Assembly (NCBI GenBank): GCA_007136035.1
Contig: SLHS01000035.1
Coordinates: forward strand, 1 to 27,828
DNA length: 27,828 nucleotides
Reading direction: 5' to 3'
DNA from: Patescibacteria group bacterium
GTDB lineage: Bacteria > Patescibacteriota > Dojkabacteria > SC72 > T1SED10-24
Under the pieces are notes generated by a model. The model made no database searches. It had not been told where the DNA came from and saw only the letters and a list, made by a program, of their open reading frames with translations. Within the stretch, counting starts at the first letter, position 1. Every line of letters begins with the position of its first letter. Made by a program: the position numbers and the translations under genes. This document shows positions 14,592 through 23,069 of this stretch, piece after piece.

Positions 14592-16097
14592 TTAAAAAGA
14601 TAACTTATTTCTCATAGAAAAAGTTTCCTGACCATTCCTACTCTTGTATACTAGCAAAATACTTGAAATTAATACAAGTACAAACCCTATTAAAATTCCT
14701 GTGTTTTCAAAAATCGATGTTTCAGGCAATCCATCATCTTTAAGAGGCGTTGAATACCTAGAAGCAGAGCAGGAAATTGATTCTGAAGATGTAGCACATT
14801 GCCAAGTTACCCTTGAACCCGGCTCCGGGAATTCCGGGTTTAACGGGCTTACATCCCCTCCTAGACAAAATGAACCTGTAGGCCAAGTCATGGTTTCATA
14901 TGCAAAAATTTGACCATTTAAAGTACCACATGATAGTGAAACAGGGGGAGCAGAAGGGGCAGCATCTCTCTGAGCAGAACAAGAAACAGCCTCTGTCCCT
15001 GCAACACAGGACCATGATGTCTTCGAACCCTCACCAGGAAAACTTGGATTTGTAGGTTCTGAAACACCCTCTGAACAAAAAGTCCCTTGTGGCCAGGTTG
15101 TCGTTTGATATGCAAAGGTTTGATTATTTAATGTACCACATGAAGGCTGAGTATCCGAAACATCTAATGTTGTCGTATACTGACCATCACCACCAGTAAA
15201 GTTAACTTCTTGCCTATCATCTCTTACTGCATAATCAACCCTCGTAACATCAATTTCGCCCTGACCATAACCACCAATAGCTCTAAAAATAACGGAGGCA
15301 AAGACATCATCCTTCCCTTTATAAGTTGGTTGTGTAGCACTTATAAAACAATGTAAACCCCTAGAAGAACCTGAACCTGTCTCTTCAACCTCACAATTTT
15401 CTATTTCACCCTGTTCAAAACCAACATATTCTATATCACCAGAATATTCAAAAGTTACATCTATACCACTAACATCTTCACCTTGTGTATCAACAAGTAA
15501 ATCTATTTTTTTACCCTCACCTGGAATTATCCCACTCGAAGAATCCAAGACAACAGCTACCCCTGAAGACACTTGATAATCACCTCTACTTCCTAAAACC
15601 TCGACCTCCCTTCTACTATCTCTTACAGCAAAATAGACTTCAACAACTTCTATTTTAGCCGATTCACTGCCTGTTGAACGAAAACTAGCTGTTGCAAAAA
15701 CATCTCCACTTCCTTGATATGCTGAAGACTCTGGAGGGATAAAACAAAATAAATTCACCCTATTATCACCTTGAACAACATCCTCAACCTTACAATTTGG
15801 TATATCCCCATCAATAAAACTATCATAATGGATAGATTCTGTATATTCCAATGTTACTTCTACACCACTTATTTCTTCCCCATGGGTATCTATTATCAAA
15901 TCTATATCTAAACCCTCGTCCGATATAATTCCCCTACTAGGGTTTAATTCTATACCAACCTCTGAAAGTGCCCGACTTCTTTCATCAAAAGTTTCTGAAG
16001 TAAAAACAAAATATGCGGTTAGTGCAAGAACCAACACTAAAAGGCCTAAACCACCGAATAAAAGGAATTTTTTATGTTCATACTTTCTTCTCAACAT
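14592..16097 (-). CDS. Two-cohesin surface protein with Cys repeats and LPETS tail
   Basis: This 501-residue protein has a basic start, a membrane or signal segment (about 11-33), two cohesin-like domains (about 47-180 and 182-312), two cysteine-rich repeats (about 319-377 and 389-447), and LPETSIF (457-463) before a hydrophobic helix and basic tail. Both cohesin-like domains have a cysteine pair (102/118 and 235/250) in the same place as in the 212-residue neighbour. The Cys repeats share CGTLN-Q-FAY, TWP-G-FC, W-C and SCSA-R. They resemble a known secreted-protein repeat with alternating Cys, Gly and Trp. The ATG at 16097 is preferred to a TTG at 16112. TTGTAG-16-TATTAT precedes it by 5 bases. 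Confidence 0.75.
   Translation of the reverse strand: MLRRKYEHKKFLLFGGLGLLVLVLALTAYFVFTSETFDERSRALSEVGIELNPSRGIISDEGLDIDLIIDTHGEEISGVEVTLEYTESIHYDSFIDGDIPNCKVEDVVQGDNRVNLFCFIPPESSAYQGSGDVFATASFRSTGSESAKIEVVEVYFAVRDSRREVEVLGSRGDYQVSSGVAVVLDSSSGIIPGEGKKIDLLVDTQGEDVSGIDVTFEYSGDIEYVGFEQGEIENCEVEETGSGSSRGLHCFISATQPTYKGKDDVFASVIFRAIGGYGQGEIDVTRVDYAVRDDRQEVNFTGGDGQYTTTLDVSDTQPSCGTLNNQTFAYQTTTWPQGTFCSEGVSEPTNPSFPGEGSKTSWSCVAGTEAVSCSAQRDAAPSAPPVSLSCGTLNGQIFAYETMTWPTGSFCLGGDVSPLNPEFPEPGSRVTWQCATSSESISCSASRYSTPLKDDGLPETSIFENTGILIGFVLVLISSILLVYKSRNGQETFSMRNKLSF
14715..14729 (-). other. LPETS sorting-like motif of the long cohesin-like protein
   Basis: These codons code for LPETS before IF, a hydrophobic helix and a tail with K and R. 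The core LPxTSIF is shared with the adjacent short cohesin-like protein although the linkers differ. Confidence 0.5.
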
Positions 16098-16102
16098 ACC
16101 CA

Positions 16103-16130
16103 ATAATATCAATAATTCAAATATCTACAA
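16103..16130 (-). promoter_or_regulatory. Candidate promoter TTGTAG-16-TATTAT for cohesin-like genes
   Basis: TATTAT (plus-strand 16103-16108) lies 5 bases before the ATG at 16097, and TTGTAG (16125-16130) lies 16 bases farther up, overlapping the end of the zinc-ribbon gene. It would give a leaderless or nearly leaderless message. Confidence 0.45.
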
Positions 16131-16568
16131 CTCTGGCAAATTTTCGACATCATCTTCTAAATCCTCATCTTCCTGATCCAATACATCCAACGCTGCTTCA
16201 AAATCATCACCCAAATCTCCAACATAAGTTCTTCTTCCATCTTCATCCTCTTCCTCTGGAAAAATTTCAGCTAATTCAACATCATCACTAGCCTGACCAG
16301 ATTCTTCTTCAACACCAAACTCTTCCGTTTCCTCCCCAGAAACAGAATCATCAAATTGCATAGTACCTACTTTCTTTTCTGGAAGTTTCCTCTTTTCTGC
16401 TTCATTTAAATTATCTAAATATTCATTTGCTTCATCCCCATACAATTCCGCTACTTGTATAACCCTCATTGGAGCATTACAATCTTTGCACATTTTCACC
16501 TCATCTACCTCTTCACCACAATTAGAACAAGAATAGTGCACAACGTGGATACTAACTAAGGGCTTCAT
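16125..16568 (-). CDS. Zinc-ribbon protein with acidic tail
   Basis: This 147-residue protein has an N-terminal four-cysteine zinc ribbon (CSNCGEE and CKDCNAP; cysteines at 14, 17, 27 and 30) followed by IQVAELYGDEANEYL and a long strongly acidic tail rich in Glu and Asp (from about 75 to the end). There is no signal peptide or membrane segment, so it is probably cytoplasmic. Its role is unknown; the acidic tail could bind basic partners such as ribosomal or nucleoid proteins. The ATG at 16568 was chosen; a TTG at 16598 would add ten basic residues and cannot be excluded. It follows secA by about 110 bases that contain several AT-rich -10-like boxes. Confidence 0.65.
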   Translation of the reverse strand: MKPLVSIHVVHYSCSNCGEEVDEVKMCKDCNAPMRVIQVAELYGDEANEYLDNLNEAEKRKLPEKKVGTMQFDDSVSGEETEEFGVEEESGQASDDVELAEIFPEEEDEDGRRTYVGDLGDDFEAALDVLDQEDEDLEDDVENLPEL

Positions 16569-16681
16569 AACTTGTTTCTTTGTCCTCTTTGATTCCAAAA
16601 ACAGGAAGCATAATTAAAATATACTTACAGAATAATACACTTTAATTATATAGTCAATAAACCCTATAAAAAAGGAAAGCA

Positions 16682-19624
16682 CTAGCCGTACTTGGGGTAA
16701 CAACACTTCTTGTATTTTTTACCACTATCACATGGACACGGTTCATTACGTCCTACTTTTACAGCTTTTTTAACAGGTTCCGTTCTTTTTTCCTTGTCTG
16801 GTTTCAATGTTCCATATGATTGTATCTCTTTCTTCAATGTATCCATATTAGAAACTGGTAGTTCTTCTTTTCTTACCACTCGAACTTTAAAGAATCTCGT
16901 AACAATAGCATTATCAATATTATTTAACATCTCTTCAAACAAACGAAATCCTTCATTCTTGTACTCTACCAAAGGATCTTTTTGAGCAATATTTCTAAGC
17001 GAAATACCTTCCCTTAAATCAGTCATTGTATCTAAATGCTGCATCCAAAATTGATCAATTGTCTGTAATACAAGATGTCTCGAAAACTCGCTAGTCGCTT
17101 TTGAGCCAATGTAATGGAGATGATGGATAAATCCTACTACGGCAAGTAAAACATAGCTGTTTAATTGTCTAATACTATCTTGTTCTTTAGTTGCTTCTCT
17201 AAAAAATTCCGTTGAGTCTTTGTAACCTAGAGATTTACAAGCAATTTCTGTCAATTCTTCGGTCAACATAGATTTTAACTGAGCAACAGTTTTTCTTTCC
17301 TCCACATTATCAATTTGCATATCATCAGAAAGTTGAGCAGAAATTACAAAACGGATATTTTCAATAATTTTTTTTAAAATCCATAAACTAAGAGGATTAT
17401 TTACCAAAGGATATTTTTCAAAGGAATCTATTTTCCAAGTAGATTCATCTCTTAATGAGAACCTATCTAGTTCACTCATCACCTTACTTACATCAAGATT
17501 TTTAAGATATTTTTTGTTAAATTTAACAACTCTACCAGTATCCAAAGATTCAATAATGTAAAGAATTTTTCTTCTAAGCCCATAAATTATTTCTCTTTGC
17601 TGATTAAGTACGTCATCATATTCCACTAATCTTTTTCGAATATCATAATTACGTCCCTCTACCTTCTTTTGGGCTGATTCTATTGATTTACCCAAAACTC
17701 CAACAGAAATAGGCATACTATCATCCATACCTACTTTACCCATAATATTTCCGACATTATCTCCACCAAAAAGTCTCATCAACTCGTCTTCAAAAGAAAC
17801 ATAGAATCTAGACTTGCCTGGATCTCCTTGTCTACCTGAACGACCTCTCAACTGATTATCAATACGTCTTGATTCATGTCTTTCAGAACCTATTATGAAA
17901 AGACCACCTAGCTCTTTAACACCCTCACCTAAAGCAATATCTGTACCTCGACCTGCCATATTAGTGGCAATAGTCACTTGTTCCTTTTGACCAGCCTTAG
18001 AAACAATACTCGCCTCACTTTCATGATGCTTTGCATTCAAAACACTATGCTCCACACCTTCTTTTGAAAGCATATCAGAAAGTACTTCAGATTTTTCAAC
18101 AGAAGTTGTACCAACAAGGATTGGTTGTCCTTTAGCATTATGCTCTTTAATATCCTCAACTATCGCTTTGAATTTACCCATTTGGGTTCTAAAAACAGAA
18201 TCTGGTTGATCATCTCGAATAATTGGTTTGTTAGGAGGTATAACTACAGTATCTAGTTTGTAAATTTTAGAAAATTCCTCCGCTTCCGTTAAAGCAGTTC
18301 CTGTCATACCAGCAAGATAGTCATAGAGACGAAAATAATTCTGTAGAGTTATAGTTGCAAGAGTAATAGATTCTTTTTTAACTTCAACTCCTTCTTTAGC
18401 CTCAATAGCTTGATGAAGTCCCTCACTATATCTTCTACCCTGAAGAACTCTACCAGTAAATTCATCAACTATCAGGACTTCACCATTTCGAACCATATAT
18501 TCATCATCTTTTTTGTAAAGCTCTTTAGCTTTAAGAGCATTTTCCAAATGATATGCAAATATTGCATCCTCATATACATTCTCCTTGTTTAAAAGTTTTT
18601 CAACACGATCAATTCCTTCATCATTTAAAGAAACAGCATGAGATTTTTCATCAACAACATAATCTCTCTCATTTTCTAACTGACGCACTAATCTTGCAAA
18701 TTGCTTATACATTTCATTTGAGTCTTCAGCACCTTGAGAAATTATAAGGGGGGTTCTAGCTTCATCGATTAAGATTGAGTCAGCCTCATCAACTATTGCA
18801 TAATGTAAAGGACCTTGTACCCTCTCCCTAAAACTTCTAGCCATATTATCTCGCAGATAGTCAAAACCAAACTCATTGTTAGTACCATAAACAATATCAC
18901 AAGCATAGGCTTCGTGCTTTGTACACTCAATTAAATTCACCCCACTCATTTGATCATATTTCATAAGACCTCTTTCTTCCATTTTCTTTTTTCTTTCGGC
19001 TATCAAATCCTTACCTTCCTTACCCTTTAGCTTTGCAGCTTCGTCATCAGGAATAAATTTAAATTGTACTCCTGAATTAATAACGCCAACACTAATTCCA
19101 AGAGCATTTAAAATATGACCATTCCATTCTGCATCTCTTCTAGCAAGATAATCATTTACTGTGACAACATGAGCACCTTTTCCAGTTAAAGCATACATAT
19201 ACAAAGGCAAGTTAGCTGCAAGAGTTTTTCCTTCACCTGTAAAAAGCTCAACTATTTTGTTTTCAAAAAGAAAATACCCTGCCATTAATTGAACATCAAA
19301 GTGTCTATGACCTGCAACTCTCTTTGATGCTTCACGAACAACCGCAAATGCTTCTGGAAGAATTTCTCGTAACTGAGTTTTTCTTTTTTCCAATTGAACA
19401 GAGTTCTTTTCCTTAGTAGCATCAACAAGAATATTTTGCTGTGTTCTGGCTTCTTCTAAAATAACACCCAAAGTTTTTCTAAACTTTGAAGTTTTTTCCA
19501 TCAACTTTTCATCAGAGAGTTTTGATATTTTCTCTTCTAAATCATTAATTTCTTTAATTAATGGCTCTATCTTTTTCAGTTGTTTTTCATTTGAGTCAAA
19601 AAGACCTGAGAGGAAATTAAACAT
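16682..19624 (-). CDS. secA: Preprotein translocase ATPase SecA
   Basis: This 980-residue protein has all core SecA motifs: GEGKT Walker A (130-134), VNDYLARRDAEW, YGTNNEFGFDYLRDNM, the DEAD-type VDEADSILIDEARTPLI, MTGTALTEAEEF, GRGTDI and RGRSGRQGDPG. The C-terminal CPCDSGKKYKKCC is a complete SEC-C zinc site. SecA drives unfolded proteins through SecYEG using ATP. It is longer than the usual 800-900 residues, mainly from an insertion after LGISVGVINSG (GVQFKF to VNLIEC) and extra helical residues near the N-terminus. The ATG at 19624 was chosen because an upstream GTG/ATG extension would cover a TATAAT box 7 bases before it. It is divergent from the M23 peptidase gene. Confidence 0.97.
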   Translation of the reverse strand: MFNFLSGLFDSNEKQLKKIEPLIKEINDLEEKISKLSDEKLMEKTSKFRKTLGVILEEARTQQNILVDATKEKNSVQLEKRKTQLREILPEAFAVVREASKRVAGHRHFDVQLMAGYFLFENKIVELFTGEGKTLAANLPLYMYALTGKGAHVVTVNDYLARRDAEWNGHILNALGISVGVINSGVQFKFIPDDEAAKLKGKEGKDLIAERKKKMEERGLMKYDQMSGVNLIECTKHEAYACDIVYGTNNEFGFDYLRDNMARSFRERVQGPLHYAIVDEADSILIDEARTPLIISQGAEDSNEMYKQFARLVRQLENERDYVVDEKSHAVSLNDEGIDRVEKLLNKENVYEDAIFAYHLENALKAKELYKKDDEYMVRNGEVLIVDEFTGRVLQGRRYSEGLHQAIEAKEGVEVKKESITLATITLQNYFRLYDYLAGMTGTALTEAEEFSKIYKLDTVVIPPNKPIIRDDQPDSVFRTQMGKFKAIVEDIKEHNAKGQPILVGTTSVEKSEVLSDMLSKEGVEHSVLNAKHHESEASIVSKAGQKEQVTIATNMAGRGTDIALGEGVKELGGLFIIGSERHESRRIDNQLRGRSGRQGDPGKSRFYVSFEDELMRLFGGDNVGNIMGKVGMDDSMPISVGVLGKSIESAQKKVEGRNYDIRKRLVEYDDVLNQQREIIYGLRRKILYIIESLDTGRVVKFNKKYLKNLDVSKVMSELDRFSLRDESTWKIDSFEKYPLVNNPLSLWILKKIIENIRFVISAQLSDDMQIDNVEERKTVAQLKSMLTEELTEIACKSLGYKDSTEFFREATKEQDSIRQLNSYVLLAVVGFIHHLHYIGSKATSEFSRHLVLQTIDQFWMQHLDTMTDLREGISLRNIAQKDPLVEYKNEGFRLFEEMLNNIDNAIVTRFFKVRVVRKEELPVSNMDTLKKEIQSYGTLKPDKEKRTEPVKKAVKVGRNEPCPCDSGKKYKKCCYPKYG

Positions 19625-19631
19625 AAATTTG

Positions 19632-19637
19632 ATTATA
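19632..19637 (-). promoter_or_regulatory. TATAAT -10 box for secA, likely leaderless
   Basis: TATAAT ends 7 bases before the secA ATG at 19624 and is preceded by TTG. No convincing -35 box is 16-18 bases upstream. No Shine-Dalgarno sequence fits between the box and the ATG. Confidence 0.5.
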
Positions 19638-19737
19638 CAAGTTATATCCAAAAATTTACAGAGTTTTCAGAAGATTTAAAATTTCTTTTCAGATTCCACA
19701 GCTATTCTTAAAGCAACTAACTTCATAGGGACAAATT

Positions 19738-21885
19738 TTGAAAAAATATTTACTAGCAATAATTCTAACAATACTATGTTCTGCACAAACACATGCATCC
19801 ACAGAAGGAAGGATCTTTTTAGAAGTGAAGGATGGGAAAACAAACTTAGAAAAAATTTACCAAAGAGGTATTAAAGAAGAAAATCTTAGAAAAGCACTTT
19901 TATACACTGGAGAATTTTTAGATATCTCTGAAGATTTAAAAAGAAAATTAAGGGATGAAGAAAAAACACTCGAAATAGATATTAATCCTGAACCTGGAAA
20001 AAATCCATTTGTAAAAATACTCTACTCTTTCAACAACCCTCCTGAAATAGAATTACTTTCTCCAAAAAATGGTTCTTTAACAGAAAGCAATGAAGTTCTT
20101 TTAGAATGGAAGGGGAAGGATTACGATGGGAAATTTTTAGAATATTCTGCTGAAATATATAAAGACAAGGAGTTAGTTAAAAAAACTTCTTGGTCTTTAC
20201 AAAATTATCATAGTATCAATTTAAAGAGCGGGGAGTATTTTTGGAAAGTATATGTTAGAGACAATAGTTTTTTAAATAATGTTGTGATTTCTCAAACATT
20301 TAGCTTTGAAATTTACAAAGAACCTCTACTAGAACCTCAAATTGTTTTTCCAAAAAATGGTTTTTTAACAAATGAGAAACAAATTAATTTTGTAGCAAAA
20401 ACAAATGATGAAGTAATTAATCAAATTTTTCTAAATAATAAGCTATTAAAAGAAACAGTTTCAAGTGAAATTGATATCAAAATTGACCTTTTAAAAGAGG
20501 GGAAGAATGTTATTAAAATAATATCTTTAAGAAACGAAGAAAAAGCAAAAAAAACAGTTACATTTCAAACAAAATGGACTCCTCCAAGTAAGCCTGATTT
20601 TGAGTTCAAACTTGAAGGAGAGGAAGTATTTTTACGAATTAAAAACGAAGATTACACAAAAGCATATATATACATTGATTATGAATTTTTTAAAGAAATA
20701 GGCAAAACCTCTAATTGGATTTCTCTAGGACAAGAAATCTACGGAGAAACAAAAATCGGAGTTATACTCGAAGATGAATTTGGAAACAAAACAGAAATTC
20801 TCTACAAAAACTTCGTACCTGAAGATGAAGTTTTAGGAATCGGAAGCTCTGGTAGTCAGTTACCTAATCCACTAATCCCAAATCCTAGCATTTGTATGTA
20901 CAAATATAACAGTACACGTAAACGTTTCGAGGGAAGAAGATGTAATATAACTGCACCTAGAATTCTAACAGTCGAGAATATCAACCAAAATAATAATTAT
21001 AGTGTGAGTATCGTAGGAGTCTATAATCCTGATATGTTAATTTTAATTGATGAATACAAATGTACATTACCAATAGTGTGTAACGAAAAATTTGTCAAAA
21101 GAACCAGATTTATTACAAGCCCATATACTGCAATTAACGTTCACCTTAACGAGAGTTTTAAAAAAGTAAATGAATTTAGAAAAATCAACAAATATTTTTT
21201 TGCAACTAGATTCATCGAAAGAAACAATCCTATAGGCAAAAGAACAAACCTAAGATACCATATAAATCATGGGATTAGGTATGATGAGAATTGGATCAAT
21301 ATTAATTTCCTTTCACCATACTCAAACACTAGAGCTATTCCACCAGCCAGAAAAATCTCAAATAATACATCAAGCAGAATTTTTCGATTTCCATTTTCAA
21401 GAAATATCGGAGTTACACAATGGCACGGATATACAGCTTTTCAATCACCACACACCGGCATCGATTTTGGATCTTACAGGGAACCTATATATGCAGTTGG
21501 AAACGGAATTATTCGCGAAGCAAAGTGGGATGATTATGCAGGAGTTTGTCTTAGTGGAGGATATTTTGTAAGGATTGAGCATGATAACGGCATGAATAGC
21601 GTATATCTTCACTTAGAAAACTTTAGAAAAAGTAATGGTAGAAACTGGAGAGTTGGAGAAAGAATAAGAAGGGGAGAATTGATAGGGCGAAGTGGAAATA
21701 CCGGTGCGTTCAATTGCCAACCGCTAGGATATCATTTACATTTTGAACTCAGAAAAAATCATCTTCAAAGAAATCACGTAAATCCAGTTCCTTACATAAA
21801 TGTAAACTGGGATAACATACCAACATTAAATCATACAACATACCCTGATAGATTAACTGGAAACAATCCTCATCCAACATGGTAG
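19738..21885 (+). CDS. Secreted M23 peptidase with N-terminal Ig-like domains
   Basis: This 715-residue protein has a signal peptide (MKKYLLAIIL to about residue 20), a charged helical region (about 24-85), Ig/FN3-like beta domains (about 100-192, 198-278 and 280-358), a region of unknown fold (about 380-545) and a C-terminal M23 (lysostaphin-type) domain. Catalytic residues are visible: HTGID (H572, D576), YLHLEN (H625) and HLHFE (H666, H668). The zinc enzyme would cut peptidoglycan cross-bridges or stems outside the membrane, for growth, separation or attack on other cells. The start is TTG with AGGG 7 bases upstream; no ATG gives the signal peptide. It is divergent from secA and overlaps the following gene by 7 bases. 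Confidence 0.9.
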   Translation: MKKYLLAIILTILCSAQTHASTEGRIFLEVKDGKTNLEKIYQRGIKEENLRKALLYTGEFLDISEDLKRKLRDEEKTLEIDINPEPGKNPFVKILYSFNNPPEIELLSPKNGSLTESNEVLLEWKGKDYDGKFLEYSAEIYKDKELVKKTSWSLQNYHSINLKSGEYFWKVYVRDNSFLNNVVISQTFSFEIYKEPLLEPQIVFPKNGFLTNEKQINFVAKTNDEVINQIFLNNKLLKETVSSEIDIKIDLLKEGKNVIKIISLRNEEKAKKTVTFQTKWTPPSKPDFEFKLEGEEVFLRIKNEDYTKAYIYIDYEFFKEIGKTSNWISLGQEIYGETKIGVILEDEFGNKTEILYKNFVPEDEVLGIGSSGSQLPNPLIPNPSICMYKYNSTRKRFEGRRCNITAPRILTVENINQNNNYSVSIVGVYNPDMLILIDEYKCTLPIVCNEKFVKRTRFITSPYTAINVHLNESFKKVNEFRKINKYFFATRFIERNNPIGKRTNLRYHINHGIRYDENWININFLSPYSNTRAIPPARKISNNTSSRIFRFPFSRNIGVTQWHGYTAFQSPHTGIDFGSYREPIYAVGNGIIREAKWDDYAGVCLSGGYFVRIEHDNGMNSVYLHLENFRKSNGRNWRVGERIRRGELIGRSGNTGAFNCQPLGYHLHFELRKNHLQRNHVNPVPYINVNWDNIPTLNHTTYPDRLTGNNPHPTW

Positions 21886-22592
21886 ACATTAAAAAAACCA
21901 CAATTTTGAAAATGTTCATATTTACTTCTCTACTAATTCTTTTTTTAATTTCATCCCTAATATTTTTCAAGAAAAATGAATTACCTATTAAAGAAGAAAA
22001 TATATTATTTCACCTTTATGAAATACAAAATCCAGACCAAATACTTTGGTATAAAGAGGAATTTTTTGTCACAAAGGATAGCAAGATCAAAAAATTAAAT
22101 ATTGAGAAAAGAACTCTCGAAGATTTTAAAGCTATCAAACAAAATCAAATTCTAGGAATTTACAAAGACGAACTTGTTCTAATGGAATACGAGAACTATA
22201 TTATAACCACACCGGAAGAAAATGCTACAGATATTGTAATTTTAAATTTGGAAGAAGAAGAAATTTTCTCCAAAAGTTTTCACGAAACTATAAAACCTTT
22301 GTATATAAAAGATAATTTCTTGTTTTTAATTGATAACTATCTAAATTCTCCAGAAAGAACTTACAGGGTTAATTTAGAAAAAGGAGAAATAGAATTTGTA
22401 AAAATTGAAACACAATTGATTCTAGAAGGAGATGAGAAAATTGAAGTTCTAGATAAGGATAATAATCTCCTTTTCAATATACCGAAAGTGAATGATATAA
22501 TGTCATTCAGTGTTAACGAAAATTTAGATAAAATTGCCCTAATAGATACACAGGGAACTATTTGGATATTTTTAAAAAATCCAAATAATTAG
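21879..22592 (+). CDS. Membrane-anchored unknown, probably beta-rich
   Basis: This 237-residue protein has an N-terminal anchor (about 9-30) and an extracytoplasmic domain of short alternating strands: ILWYKEEFFVTKDSKIKKLN, ILGIYKDELVLMEYENYIIT, LYIKDNFLFLIDNYL, IALIDTQGTIWIFLKN. The spacing is suggestive of a small beta-propeller or WD-like fold, but no family is recognised. The start overlaps the M23 stop by 7 bases, so the two are probably translationally coupled. It could be an accessory protein of that peptidase; this rests on context only. Its last codons overlap the end of the opposite DUF456 gene by 21 bases. Confidence 0.7.
   Translation: MVDIKKTTILKMFIFTSLLILFLISSLIFFKKNELPIKEENILFHLYEIQNPDQILWYKEEFFVTKDSKIKKLNIEKRTLEDFKAIKQNQILGIYKDELVLMEYENYIITTPEENATDIVILNLEEEEIFSKSFHETIKPLYIKDNFLFLIDNYLNSPERTYRVNLEKGEIEFVKIETQLILEGDEKIEVLDKDNNLLFNIPKVNDIMSFSVNENLDKIALIDTQGTIWIFLKNPNN
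22559..22587. terminator. Palindrome at the convergent gene ends, possible two-way terminator
   Basis: The arms TATTTGGAT (22559-22567) and ATCCAAATA (22579-22587) are perfect complements around an 11-base A/T interior. The palindrome covers the last codons of both convergent genes. T-rich sequence lies mostly within the loop rather than after it, so intrinsic termination is only a possibility. Confidence 0.45.
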
Positions 22593-23069
22593 AAAAGCAA
22601 AAATAATTCCAAAACACAAAAATACCTTCAAAGCTATAGACAATATTATTCCAAGAAAGGAACCAGTACCAGCTCTAATAGCGTCACCTTTTTCTCTTTT
22701 TGCAACTAAATATTCTAAGGCAAAAGCCCCTAGAAATGGTCCCATTATTAAACCTGGCAAGCTAAAAAAAACAAATCCCAAAAAAGCACCAGCTACTCCA
22801 CCAAGCATACCCCATTTACCACCACCATATTTTTTTGCAGCAAGAGGAATTACAAGATTATCAATCAATGTGACAATTAAAGCTAAAAAGAACGTCAAAA
22901 TCAAAAACCAAAGAGGTATTTCAACCAATCCACGAACTATAGCTGTGAGAAGAATACCTGCCCAAATTAACCAAACCCCTGGTAAATTTACAAAAGTCAA
23001 AATTAAACCACCAAAAAGCAGTACAAAAACTGCCAAGAAAAAAAATACCTCACCTATTATTTCCCACAT
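22572..23069 (-). CDS. DUF456 family integral membrane protein
   Basis: This 165-residue protein has about five membrane segments. The family pattern is clear: FVNLPGVWLIWAGILL (26-41), KKYGGGKWGMLGGVAGAFLG (79-98), GLIMGPFLGAFALEYLV (106-122) and the RAGTGSFLGIILSIALK segment (132-148). The cellular role of DUF456 proteins is not established. It is the last gene of a tightly packed minus-strand string after a GT4 and two GT-C genes; its start overlaps the GT4 stop by 13 bases. Its 3' end overlaps the opposite-strand gene. Confidence 0.88.
   Translation of the reverse strand: MWEIIGEVFFFLAVFVLLFGGLILTFVNLPGVWLIWAGILLTAIVRGLVEIPLWFLILTFFLALIVTLIDNLVIPLAAKKYGGGKWGMLGGVAGAFLGFVFFSLPGLIMGPFLGAFALEYLVAKREKGDAIRAGTGSFLGIILSIALKVFLCFGIIFAFLIIWIF

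Noticed and set aside
14644..16291. Plus-strand open frames opposite the cohesin-like and zinc-ribbon genes.
   Set aside because: They are antisense to well-supported domains, lack ribosome sites, and have odd His/Pro-rich compositions from complement codons.
16599..16681. A strong promoter for the zinc-ribbon gene (TTGACT and several TATAAT/TATTAT boxes).
   Set aside because: No pair of boxes has a 16-18-base spacing; the nearest is 14, so no single site could be supported.
19625..19651. A nine-residue N-terminal extension of SecA.
   Set aside because: It would cover the TATAAT box, and SecA proteins typically begin near the MFNFLSGLF segment.
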